From Nocardia higoensis (GTDB lineage: Bacteria; Actinomycetota; Actinomycetes; Mycobacteriales; Mycobacteriaceae), in NCBI RefSeq assembly GCF_015477835.1, contig NZ_JADLQN010000002.1, positions 124,001-188,000 on the forward strand: 64,000 nt of DNA, in the 5' to 3' direction. The notes beneath the pieces were generated by a model. It was not told the origin of the DNA. It did not search any database and saw only the letters and a program-made list of their open reading frames with translations. Positions 21,136-29,068 of the stretch are shown here, piece by piece (the first letter of the stretch is position 1; each line of letters opens with the position of its first letter). The position numbers and the translations under genes were made by a program.

Positions 21136-22317
21136 TCAGCGCAGAATCTTGCGGCCGATGGCGTACTTGTGGACCTCGGTCGGACCGTCGTAGAGGCGGA
21201 AGGCGCGCATGTCGCGGAAGATCATCTCCACCACGGTCTCATCGCTGATGCCGATGCCGCCCAGCACCTGCACCGCCCGGTCGGCGACCTTGAACAGCTC
21301 CTCGGACACGTAGGACTTGGCCATCGAGCTCTCGTGGCGGGCCTTCTCGCCCTGGTCCATCAGCCAGCAGGCGTGCCAGATGGTCAGGCGGCACTGGTGC
21401 AGGGCGATCTCGTTGTCGGCCAGCATGAACGACACGCCCTGGTGCTCGCCGATGGTCTTGCCGAAGGCGGTGCGGGTCTTGGCGTGGTCGACGGCGATGC
21501 TCTGCACGCGCTCGGCCGCGCCCAGCCAGCGCATGCAGTGCGTCAGGCGCGCCGGGGCCAGCCGCAGCTGGGCGTAGCGCAGCGCCTGGCCTGCTTCACC
21601 GAGCAGCGCCGACTTCGGCAGCGTCAGGTTGTCGAACCGCACGACGCCGTGGCCCTGGACGTAGTTGCGGTCCATGGTGTTCATGGTGCGCTCGATGACG
21701 ATGCCGGGTTGGTCGCCGTCGGTCAGGAACAGCGTCGGACCTTCCGGCAGGTGCGGGTTGGCGGCGAGGCGCGCCATGATGATCCAGGTCTTCGCGCCGT
21801 TCGCGCCGGTGATGAGCCACTTGTGGCCGTTGATCACGAAGTTCTCGCCGTCGAACACCGCCTCGGTGGACAGCTGGCCGGGGTCGGAGCCCGCGCCGCC
21901 CGGCTCGGTCATGGCGAACACCGAGCGCTGGTGGCCGTTGATCACCGGCATCAGGTAGGTGTCGATCTGCTCGGAATTCGCGATCTTGCCGAGCAGGTAC
22001 ATATTGCCCTCGTCGGGCGCCGCGCAGTTCATCGCCACCGGGCCGAGGGTGGACCAGCCCGCCGCTTCGTAGATGACGGCCTGCTCGACGTGGGTCAGGT
22101 CGCGGCCGCCGAGGGCCTCCGGCGCCTGCACGGTGAGCAGCTTCTCGGCGCGCGCCAGCTCCACGAGTTCCTGGCGCAGCTCGTCGGTGGGACCGTGCGC
22201 GGTCAGGCGCGGGTCGCGCTCGAACGGGACGATCTTGTCGATGACGAATCGGCGGACTCGGTCGCGTTCGGCGGCGAGTTCGGACGGAATCGAGAAGTCG
22301 ATCACGGTGGCAACCAT
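21136..22317 (-). CDS. Acyl-CoA dehydrogenase (FadE)
   Basis: FAD-dependent acyl-CoA dehydrogenase of 393 residues. Seen: FAD/substrate loop VFAMTEPGGAGSDPGQL, NGHKWLITGANGAKTWIIMARL, the FAD pyrophosphate region VFGKTIG-like RTAFGKTIGEHQ and C-terminal VQVLGGIGISDETVVEMIFRDMRAFRLYDGPTEVHKYAIGR. ATG at 22317. Probably cotranscribed with the downstream crotonase. It is the first gene of that unit; a perfect palindrome lies 48 bases upstream of its start. Substrate unknown; nothing ties it to the steroid genes. Confidence 0.92.
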   Translation of the reverse strand: MVATVIDFSIPSELAAERDRVRRFVIDKIVPFERDPRLTAHGPTDELRQELVELARAEKLLTVQAPEALGGRDLTHVEQAVIYEAAGWSTLGPVAMNCAAPDEGNMYLLGKIANSEQIDTYLMPVINGHQRSVFAMTEPGGAGSDPGQLSTEAVFDGENFVINGHKWLITGANGAKTWIIMARLAANPHLPEGPTLFLTDGDQPGIVIERTMNTMDRNYVQGHGVVRFDNLTLPKSALLGEAGQALRYAQLRLAPARLTHCMRWLGAAERVQSIAVDHAKTRTAFGKTIGEHQGVSFMLADNEIALHQCRLTIWHACWLMDQGEKARHESSMAKSYVSEELFKVADRAVQVLGGIGISDETVVEMIFRDMRAFRLYDGPTEVHKYAIGRKILR

Positions 22318-22364
22318 TCGTTCGGTGGACGATTGTGATGAGCATACGAAACCGCCGGTGCCCT

Positions 22365-22386
22365 ATTGATGGCGAGTGCCATCAAT
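22365..22386. repeat. Perfect 9-bp palindrome ATTGATGGC-GAGT-GCCATCAAT
   Basis: Inverted repeat between the zinc ABC permease stop (22402, minus strand) and the acyl-CoA dehydrogenase start (22317, minus strand). It could terminate the transporter operon or, given its 48-base distance upstream of the dehydrogenase start and moderate AT content, act as an operator for that gene. The sequence cannot decide. Confidence 0.7.
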
Positions 22387-22401
22387 TCGCCGGGTGTGTT
22401 G

Positions 22402-23280
22402 TCAGGCCGCGACCGGACGAGCGCGCCGCGCCGAGGTGCGCCGGGCGCCGACCATCCGGCAGATCAGGTAGATCAGGAACGAGATGGTGGTGACGAAGGT
22501 GGACACCGGAACGCCCGGCGCCAGCGAGAGCAGGATGCCGCCGACCGCGGCCAGCTCCGCGAAGACGATCGACAGCACCGTCGCCCGCACCGGATCGGCG
22601 GTCAGCTGCGCGGCCGCGGCGGCCGGGGTGATCAGGATGGCCAGCACCAGCAGTGCGCCCACGATCTGCACACCGAAGGCGGCGGTGACGCCGAGCAATA
22701 CGGCGAAGATCACCGCGAGCGCCCGTACCGGCACTCCGCGCGCGAGCGCGACCTCCGGATCGGAGCTGGCGAACAGCAGCGGGCGGTAGATCGCCGCCAG
22801 TACCGCGAGCACCACGACGGTGGCCGCGACGAGCATCGCCAGACCGCTGTAACCAACACTGACGACTTGACCGGTCAGCAGCGAGAACTTCGAGCCCGCG
22901 CGTTCGGGGCCGAGCCACAGGAACAGCACCGACAGGCCGAGGCCGAAGGACAGCACCACCGCGATCACCGAATCGCGTTCGCGCGCTTTGGTGCCGAGCA
23001 CGCCGAACAGCACCGCCGCCACCACCGAGCCCGCGATCGCGCCGAATCCGACGCCCACCCCGGCCAGCAGCGCCGCGGCCGCGCCGGTCAGCGACAACTC
23101 GCTGGTGCCGTGCACCGCGAACGACATCTGCCTGCTGATGATCAGCGGTCCGATCGCGCCCGCGAGCAGCCCGAGCAGGGCCGCCGCGAGCAGGGCCTGC
23201 TGGACGAAGTCGTAGCCGAGCAGGTCGACGGTGGTGGAGAAGTCGAACATCTTGCCCAGGACGTCGGCGAGTTTGTCCAT
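22402..23280 (-). CDS. Zinc/manganese-type ABC transporter permease (ABC-3 family)
   Basis: 292-residue polytopic membrane protein with eight to nine hydrophobic segments. QMSFAVHGTSELSLTGAAAALLAGVGVGFGAIAGS is the ABC-3 permease signature, and VGYSGLAMLVAATVVVLAVLAAIYRPLLFASSDPEVALARGVPV is the conserved cytoplasmic loop contacting the ATPase. Its ATG overlaps the TGA of the ATPase gene by one base. Third gene of a binding protein-ATPase-permease operon; zinc is the likely ion because of the His-rich binding protein and the upstream box. Confidence 0.94.
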   Translation of the reverse strand: MDKLADVLGKMFDFSTTVDLLGYDFVQQALLAAALLGLLAGAIGPLIISRQMSFAVHGTSELSLTGAAAALLAGVGVGFGAIAGSVVAAVLFGVLGTKARERDSVIAVVLSFGLGLSVLFLWLGPERAGSKFSLLTGQVVSVGYSGLAMLVAATVVVLAVLAAIYRPLLFASSDPEVALARGVPVRALAVIFAVLLGVTAAFGVQIVGALLVLAILITPAAAAAQLTADPVRATVLSIVFAELAAVGGILLSLAPGVPVSTFVTTISFLIYLICRMVGARRTSARRARPVAA

Positions 23281-24185
23281 CAGGCGTGGACTCCGCTCTG
23301 GGGGTTCTCGGCGTGACAGTGTTCGGCGCCCGCCGAGCCGAGGGCGTCGAGGGTGTCCCCGGTGCCGACGACCACCAGTCGCCCGCGCACCCGCAGCACA
23401 TCGACCTCGGTGCGGTAGAGCTCGGAGAGCACCTCCGAGGTCATCACCTCGTCGGGCGCACCGATCCGGAACCGACCGTCGACCAGGTACAGCACCCGGT
23501 CCACCAGCGGCAGAATCGGATTGATCTCGTGGGTGACGAACACGACCGCGGTGTCATGGGTGCGCCTGCGCCGATCGATGAGTTCGGCGACCAGCCGCTG
23601 ATTGGCCATGTCCAGGCTCAGCAACGGCTCGTCACACAACAGCACTTCGGGATCGCCGACCAGCGCTTGCGCCACCCGCAGTCGCTGTTGCTCGCCGCCG
23701 GACATCAGTTCCAGCGGCGCGTGCGCGTAGTGCTGTGCGCCGACCGCGGCGACCGCCTCGGCCACCTTGCGTTTGCGTGCGCCGCGTCCGCGCAGGCCGA
23801 GGCCCCATCGGTGCCCGTCGACCCCGAGTCCGACCAGATCGACTCCGCGCAACTGCACGCCCGCGTCGATGGTCTTCTGCTGCGGGATGTAGCCGATGTC
23901 GGCATGGCCGGTCCGGGCGGGCGTGCCGACGACCTCGGCCGTGCCCGCGGTCAGCGCCACCTGTCCCAGCAACACCTTCAGCAGGGAGGTCTTCCCGCTG
24001 CCGTTCGGGCCGAGCACCGCGACGAACTCACCGGGAGCGATGTCGAGATCCAGGCCGTTCCACAACGTGCGTTCGCCGAAGCCGAGTTCGGCGCCGCGCA
24101 GGCGGATCGCGGGCACGGCGTCATCGCGCCGGGAGCGGCGTGGCACGGCGGCGGGTGTGGTGGTCGGTTCGTTCGGCTCGGTCAG
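23280..24185 (-). CDS. Zinc-type ABC transporter ATP-binding protein
   Basis: ATPase of the metal importer: Walker A LGPNGSGKTSLLK, signature LMSGGEQQRLRVAQALVG, Walker B EVLLCDEPLLSLD and switch His in VFVTHEINPILP. About 301 residues if it starts at CTG 24185, which follows GGGAGCAG; in-frame GTGs at 24146 and further in are alternatives, and no ATG fits. The frame continues to 24299, but that would run into the binding-protein gene. Between it and the upstream gene are about 65 bases. It powers uptake with the downstream permease. Confidence 0.88.
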   Translation of the reverse strand: MTEPNEPTTTPAAVPRRSRRDDAVPAIRLRGAELGFGERTLWNGLDLDIAPGEFVAVLGPNGSGKTSLLKVLLGQVALTAGTAEVVGTPARTGHADIGYIPQQKTIDAGVQLRGVDLVGLGVDGHRWGLGLRGRGARKRKVAEAVAAVGAQHYAHAPLELMSGGEQQRLRVAQALVGDPEVLLCDEPLLSLDMANQRLVAELIDRRRRTHDTAVVFVTHEINPILPLVDRVLYLVDGRFRIGAPDEVMTSEVLSELYRTEVDVLRVRGRLVVVGTGDTLDALGSAGAEHCHAENPQSGVHA

Positions 24186-24250
24186 CGCTGCTCCCAGGCG
24201 GAATGCTGTGGACAGGGGTGGGACGGGTCGTGCGGGGCACGGTCCGGCGA

Positions 24251-25267
24251 CTACCGCGACAGGGCGGTGGCCAGTGCCTCGGCGTTGCGGGTCTGCCACC
24301 GAATGTAATCCAGGCCCTCGGGCAGGGTTTCGGTCACCTCGACAACGGGGATGCCCGCGGCCTCGGCGGCAGCCCGGACATCCTTGGTGGTCTTGTCCTC
24401 GGTCTGCACGTTGTAGACCAGCGCGCGCACCTGACCGCTCGCGATCAGCTCGCGTACGGCGGCCACGGCGGCCGGTGCGGGATCGGTACCCTGCTCGATC
24501 GCTTCCTGGAATTCGGGCGGGGTGCGGTCCTCGGCGCCCGCGGCCGACACCAGGTAGGAGGCCAGCGGCTCGGTCTGCAGTACCGGCTGTCCCGGACGCG
24601 TGGCGGCGATCCGGCCGGTGATCTCCTCGACAGCGGCCAGACCACCGGCGAAAGCGGCGGCGCGGCCCGCGTAGGCGGCGGCGTTCTCGGGGTCGAGTTC
24701 GCCCAGGGACTCGGCGATGCGCTCGGCGACCTCGCCCGTGACGTGGGTGTCGTACCAGACGTGTTCGTTGCTGTGATCGTGCTCGGTTTCGCTGCCGTGT
24801 CCCGCTTCACCGGCGTGTCCCGCTTCGTCGGCGTGATCGGGTTCTCCGGAGTGCGCGTGCTCGCCGTGTTCCTCGCCCGCGGCGGTGTCACCCGCCGCGC
24901 CGCCGGCGATGGCGACGGCCTCGACCGTGGGCTTGTTCTTCCCCTCGATGGCCTCGGCGATGAACTCGTCGTAGTGCCCACCGTTGTAGACGATCAGGTC
25001 GGCGTCGGAGATCTGGGCGGCCTGGACGGCGGTGACCTCGAAGGAATGCGGATCGGCGCCGGGATCGGAGATCAGTGCGGTGACCTCGGCGTCGGGGCCG
25101 GCGACCGTGGCGGCGATGTCGCCCCACACATTCGTGGAGGCGACCACGCTGATCCGGCCGGAATCGGCCGCATCGGTGGTGCACGCGGTCGCAGCCGCGA
25201 TCGTCAGGGCGGCGACGGCCACGGCACTGCTCGCCGTGCCCGCGAACCGGGCAATCTTCTTGGTCAC
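24251..25267 (-). CDS. Zinc-type ABC transporter substrate-binding lipoprotein (ZnuA-like)
   Basis: Cluster A-I metal-binding lipoprotein, about 338 residues. N-terminal signal MTKKIARFAGTASSAVAVAALTIAAATAC ends at a lipobox Cys. The metal-site His residues lie in DPGADPHSFEV and YDTHVTGEVAERI-like HVWYDTHVT; between them is a long acidic His-rich loop (EEHGEHAHSGEPDHADEAGHAG and on to HDHSNEH), the mark of zinc ZnuA/AztC proteins. GTG 25267 follows GGAG at 8 bases. First gene of the operon, behind a candidate Zur operator. Zinc specificity is inferred. Confidence 0.93.
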   Translation of the reverse strand: MTKKIARFAGTASSAVAVAALTIAAATACTTDAADSGRISVVASTNVWGDIAATVAGPDAEVTALISDPGADPHSFEVTAVQAAQISDADLIVYNGGHYDEFIAEAIEGKNKPTVEAVAIAGGAAGDTAAGEEHGEHAHSGEPDHADEAGHAGEAGHGSETEHDHSNEHVWYDTHVTGEVAERIAESLGELDPENAAAYAGRAAAFAGGLAAVEEITGRIAATRPGQPVLQTEPLASYLVSAAGAEDRTPPEFQEAIEQGTDPAPAAVAAVRELIASGQVRALVYNVQTEDKTTKDVRAAAEAAGIPVVEVTETLPEGLDYIRWQTRNAEALATALSR

Positions 25268-25294
25268 GCTGGGTACTCCACTCACGGCAAGCCA

Positions 25295-25318
25295 AAAACG
25301 GAAACGATTACCATAAAC
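25295..25318 (-). promoter_or_regulatory. Candidate Zur-type operator/promoter of the zinc ABC operon
   Basis: AAACGGAAACGATTACCATAAACG lies 28-51 bases upstream of the binding-protein start. Its core GGTAATCGTTTCC is an imperfect palindrome like the A/T-rich GxxAATnATTxxC boxes bound by Zur in actinobacteria, and TATGGT on the minus strand could serve as -10. Supported by gene context more than by the exact consensus. Confidence 0.5.
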
Positions 25319-25453
25319 GGTAGCGCATCGGGCTGGTCGTGTCGCGACCGGTTGCCGAGGTTGTGCTCGAAGCCACCGGAGGTTGCGGCTGCGGCCGCAC
25401 GACACCGGCGCTCACGGACAGGCGTGGACTCGGTGACACCGGTTCGACGCCGA

Positions 25454-25488
25454 CGGCCCCGTGACCGACGAGTGTGGTCACGGGGCCG
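25454..25488 (-). terminator. Terminator of the trehalose phosphatase/GH15 gene
   Basis: Perfect 13-bp stem CGGCCCCGTGACC / GGTCACGGGGCCG with a 9-base loop, 32 bases after the stop on the minus strand. Confidence 0.75.
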
Positions 25489-25519
25489 CCGCAGTGGGAC
25501 GAACAGTCGAGGCGAGGGC

Positions 25520-28090
25520 TCAGACGAGCGCCTGCACCGGCTGGGAGAGCAACTGGGCGCAACGCAGCAGGCCGAGGTGGCTGTAGGCCTGCGGGTGGTT
25601 GCCCAGCGAGCGCTCGGCGACCGGGTCGTACTCCTCGCTGAGCAGACCGGTCGGGCCCGCCACGTCCACCAGCTGGGCGAACAGCGCTTCGGCGTCGGAG
25701 CGCTTGCCGATCAGCAGATACGCCTCGACCAGCCAGGCCGCGCACAGATGGAACCCGCCCTCGCCGCCGGGCAGGCCGTCGTCGTGGTGGTACCGGTAGA
25801 CCGTGGAACCGCTGCGCAGCTCGGCCTCGGTGGCCACCACGGTGGCGGCGAAGCGCGGATCGGAGGGATCGATCAGGCCGGACAGACCGATGTGCAGGGT
25901 CGCCGCGTCCAGATCGGTGCCGTCGTAGGCCGCGGTGTAGGACTGCACGTCATCGTTCCAGCCCTTGGCCTTGACCTCGTCGGCGATGGTGTCGCGCAGC
26001 GACTCCCACGCCGGGTCGGCATCGCGATCGAAGCGCTTGGCCAGGGTGAGCGCGCGGTCGATGGTCAGCCAGCCCATGACCTTCGAGTACACGTGATGGC
26101 GCGGGTTGCCGCGGATTTCCCAGATGCCGTGGTCGGGCTCGGTCCAGCGTCGCTGGACGGCCGAGACCATCGCGCACACGAGCTCCCAGTCCGCGTCGGG
26201 CAGGACGGCGCTCGGGGCGGTGACGCCCTTCTTCTCGCGCGCGTGCGCCAGCGCCGAGATCAGGTCGACGATGGGGCCGAAGACGTCGAGCTGCACCTGC
26301 ATGTTCGCCGCGTTGCCGACACGCACCGGGCGCGAACCCGCGTATCCGGGCAGCTGGTCGATCACGGCCTCCGGCGGCAGGGTTTCGCCGTAGATCGTGT
26401 AGAGCGGATGCAGTCGTTCAGGGCCGGGGATGGTCTCGAGCACCCGGTGCACCCAGCCGAGGAACTGATCGGCTTCTTCCAGTGAGCCCAGCGTGACGAG
26501 GGCCTGCGCGGTGAGCGCGGCGTCGCGCAGCCAGCAGTAGCGATAGTCCCAGTTGCGCACGCCGCCGATGTCCTCGGGCAGCGAGGTGGTGGCCGCGGCC
26601 AGGATGGAACCCGACGGTGCGTGGACCAGCCCGCGCAGGGTGAGTGCCGAACGCTTCATCAGGTCCGGCTTCAGCGGCGGCAGATCCAGGGTGGCGGCCC
26701 AGTCCCGCCAATAGGCCTCGGCGATCCGCCTGCGCTCGGCCTCGCTGGTCCTGGACGGCTCCAGATCGCTGGTTCCGCAACGCAGTTCGAGCATGACCGG
26801 GCCCTCGGACGGATCGACCACCGCGGTGGCGACGTCGTGGTTGCCCTCGTTCTCGATCGTCCAGCGCACCCCGCGCGAACGCAGCACCATCGGATCATTG
26901 GTGCCGCGCACCCGCAGACCGCCGTCGACGGCCTCGATACTCACCGGCACCTGACCGAATTCCGGACGGGGGGCGAAGGTGACCACGGCCTTGGCGTGAC
27001 CGGTGATCACGCGGGTCAGGTCGGTGCGGGTGGGAGCGACGTCGTGGGGCAGGTAATCGGTGACCTGCAAACTGGCCCAACGTGTTTCGACGGTCATCGT
27101 GCCGTCGACATAGCGCTGCGACAGCGGCAGCCCGGGACGCTGCGGCGCGACGCTGAAATGCCCGGCCTGTGGTCCACCGAGCAGATGGGCGAACACCGCC
27201 GCCGAATCGGGCTCGGGGTGGCAGAACCAGGTGACGGTGGCGTCGGGGGTCAGCAGCGCGACCGAGCGCGGGCTGGCCAGCATGGTGAGCCGCTCGATGC
27301 GCGGCGCGCTGGCGCCCGCCAGCCAGGTGCGTCGCTCCTCGAGCAGATAGGCCAGCGCGCGGGAGACGGCTTCGGTGCTGTCGACCCGGTACTTCGCCAG
27401 GCTCTCGCCATCGCCGACCTTGATGCCGATGTCGGGGCCGGACAGCGCCCGGAAGGCTTTCTCGTCGGTGACGTCGTCGCCGAAGAACACCGCGGCGGTC
27501 GCGCCGTGCTGATGGCGGACGGTGTCGAGTGCGGTGCCCTTGTCGGTGTTGATGACGGCCAGCTCGATGACCGCTTTACCCTCGGTGACCTGCACGCCGA
27601 CCCAGCGCGCCGGTCCGAGCCGCGCGGCGTCCAGCGCGCGGCGGGCGATCTCCGGCGCGGCATTGCGCACATGCAGCGCGATGCTGGCCGGCTTGACCTC
27701 GATGGTGGTGCCCGGGTTGTCGGCGGAGATCTCGCCGAGCACCCCGTAGACCTCGCGCAGCAGCTGTTTGGCATCGGCGTCGATCGCGTGCACGAAGCCG
27801 ATGTCGAATTCCGAACCGTGGCTGCCGATCAGCTGGACTTCGACGGGTAGACGCGAGAGCGCCGCCAGGTCGCGTAACGCGCGCCCGGAGATGACGGCGG
27901 CGGTGGTGCCGGTCAGGCCGGCGAGGGCGCGTAGCGCGCTCACCGACTCCCAGTGGGGAGTCGCCTTGGACGGGTCGGAGACGATCGGGGCGAGCGTTCC
28001 GTCGTAGTCCGAGGCGACCAGCAGTCTCGGTTCGCGCGCGACCGTCGACAGTGCACGGCGAAGTTCTTGTGGCAGATCCTGTGCGCTCAC
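25520..28090 (-). CDS. Fused trehalose-6-phosphate phosphatase (OtsB) and GH15 glycoside hydrolase
   Basis: 856 residues joining two trehalose-linked domains. Residues ~1-250 are a HAD phosphatase: nucleophile motif VASDYDGTLAPIVSDP, TGTTAAVISGR and the third motif FFGDDVTDEKAF. Residues ~260-850 are a GH15 (glucoamylase/trehalase-type) (alpha/alpha)6 enzyme with GGVRNWDYRYCWLRDAALTAQAL, ILAAATTSLPE and the C-terminal GEGGFHLCAAWLVEAYLLIGK, where the Glu of GEGGF is a candidate catalytic residue. Phosphatase would make trehalose from trehalose-6-P; actinobacterial GH15 trehalases split trehalose to glucose. GTG 28090. Monocistronic, ended by a hairpin. Whether both halves act in sequence is inference. 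Confidence 0.9.
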   Translation of the reverse strand: MSAQDLPQELRRALSTVAREPRLLVASDYDGTLAPIVSDPSKATPHWESVSALRALAGLTGTTAAVISGRALRDLAALSRLPVEVQLIGSHGSEFDIGFVHAIDADAKQLLREVYGVLGEISADNPGTTIEVKPASIALHVRNAAPEIARRALDAARLGPARWVGVQVTEGKAVIELAVINTDKGTALDTVRHQHGATAAVFFGDDVTDEKAFRALSGPDIGIKVGDGESLAKYRVDSTEAVSRALAYLLEERRTWLAGASAPRIERLTMLASPRSVALLTPDATVTWFCHPEPDSAAVFAHLLGGPQAGHFSVAPQRPGLPLSQRYVDGTMTVETRWASLQVTDYLPHDVAPTRTDLTRVITGHAKAVVTFAPRPEFGQVPVSIEAVDGGLRVRGTNDPMVLRSRGVRWTIENEGNHDVATAVVDPSEGPVMLELRCGTSDLEPSRTSEAERRRIAEAYWRDWAATLDLPPLKPDLMKRSALTLRGLVHAPSGSILAAATTSLPEDIGGVRNWDYRYCWLRDAALTAQALVTLGSLEEADQFLGWVHRVLETIPGPERLHPLYTIYGETLPPEAVIDQLPGYAGSRPVRVGNAANMQVQLDVFGPIVDLISALAHAREKKGVTAPSAVLPDADWELVCAMVSAVQRRWTEPDHGIWEIRGNPRHHVYSKVMGWLTIDRALTLAKRFDRDADPAWESLRDTIADEVKAKGWNDDVQSYTAAYDGTDLDAATLHIGLSGLIDPSDPRFAATVVATEAELRSGSTVYRYHHDDGLPGGEGGFHLCAAWLVEAYLLIGKRSDAEALFAQLVDVAGPTGLLSEEYDPVAERSLGNHPQAYSHLGLLRCAQLLSQPVQALV

Positions 28091-28272
28091 GCATCCAACC
28101 TAATGATCGGAGGGGGATGTTTCACGGGCGGGCAGAACAATACTGTGTTGAATTTGCCGCACCACATCGCGCCGGTCGGTGTGCGCTCGATAGACAGCCC
28201 AGATCAACCGATTCGGCCGGTTAACGCACAAGTAACCGGCGGGTAACCTCGTGGTGGAACCGCTCGCCCTGG

Positions 28273-28908
28273 CTACCTCTGATCGCCGAGTAGTAGATCG
28301 ACGGTCAGCTCCAGCCTATCGCTGACGTCGGTGGCCGAGGCGCGGCGGGTGAGCCAAGCCACAAGATTCGACAGCCACACGTCGCTGATGACGCGGGCGA
28401 TGGCCAACTGGCGGTCGTCGGGCTCGCCGTCGTTCATGGCGCGGGCGAACACCCGGTCCATCACCTTGCCCACCCGATCGACCTCGGCGGCCGCCGACGC
28501 GTCGGCGAACATGAAGGCTCTGGTCATCGCCTCGGTGAGCAGCGGGTCGCGCTGCATCATCCGGGTGATCTGGGTCAGCAGCAGATGCATGCGCTCGTGC
28601 GGCGACGCCCCGGGCAGCGGCTTGCGCTTGCCCTCGAACTGCTCGAATTCGCGTGCCAGTGCCGAGACGAGCAGATGCACCTTGGAAGGGAAGTAGCGAT
28701 ACAGCGTGCCCACGGCGACGTCGGCGCGCTCGGCGACCGCGCGCATCTGCACCGCGTCGTAGCCGCCCTTGGAGGCCAGCGCCAGCGTCGCGTCCAGGAT
28801 CCGCTTGCGGCGCTCCCGCTGCGCAGCCGAACTCAGCTCGTCCTCGCTCAACGTGGTGACCGTCGCGGGACGAGATGCGGCGGGCTGTGGTCGGGAGGGG
28901 CTGGCCAT
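28273..28908 (-). CDS. kstR: TetR-family cholesterol catabolism repressor KstR
   Basis: Repressor of steroid side-chain and A/B-ring genes, relieved by 3-oxo-cholestenoyl-CoA-type intermediates in relatives. 211 residues from ATG 28908. The helix-turn-helix is RRKRILDATLALASKGGYDAVQMRAVAERADVAVGTLYRYFPSKVHLL, near identical in tone to mycobacterial KstR (Rv3574), with the ligand domain behind. A perfect KstR operator lies in the divergent region to fadE34, so it likely represses itself. The frame stays open to 29604 but that part is antisense to fadE34. Confidence 0.95.
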   Translation of the reverse strand: MASPSRPQPAASRPATVTTLSEDELSSAAQRERRKRILDATLALASKGGYDAVQMRAVAERADVAVGTLYRYFPSKVHLLVSALAREFEQFEGKRKPLPGASPHERMHLLLTQITRMMQRDPLLTEAMTRAFMFADASAAAEVDRVGKVMDRVFARAMNDGEPDDRQLAIARVISDVWLSNLVAWLTRRASATDVSDRLELTVDLLLGDQR

Positions 28909-29018
28909 GGGATGTGAGTCCTTTCCGCCAATGGTGGTTTCGGCTGCCTGGCCGACGCCGTCGCGCCGGAGTCGTGCCGGTCGCAGGCCCTCTCTTGACT
29001 TGACACCGGCACGGATAT

Positions 29019-29032
29019 TAGAACATGTTCTA
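29019..29032. promoter_or_regulatory. KstR operator between kstR and fadE34
   Basis: TAGAACATGTTCTA, a perfect 14-bp palindrome matching TnnAACnnGTTnnA. TTGACT (28995) and TTGACA (29000) just upstream could be -35 elements for fadE34, so the operator would cover its -10 and start. It is 37 bases from the fadE34 start and 110 from kstR. Confidence 0.92.
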
Positions 29033-29068
29033 GGTGTGGGAGTCACGCCGGGAAGGGCGGTATGGACT

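Noticed and set aside
28217..28239. CCGGTTA/TAACCGG hairpin downstream of kstR
   Set aside because: Only 7 bp with a 9-base loop and no T-tract; not convincing as a terminator.
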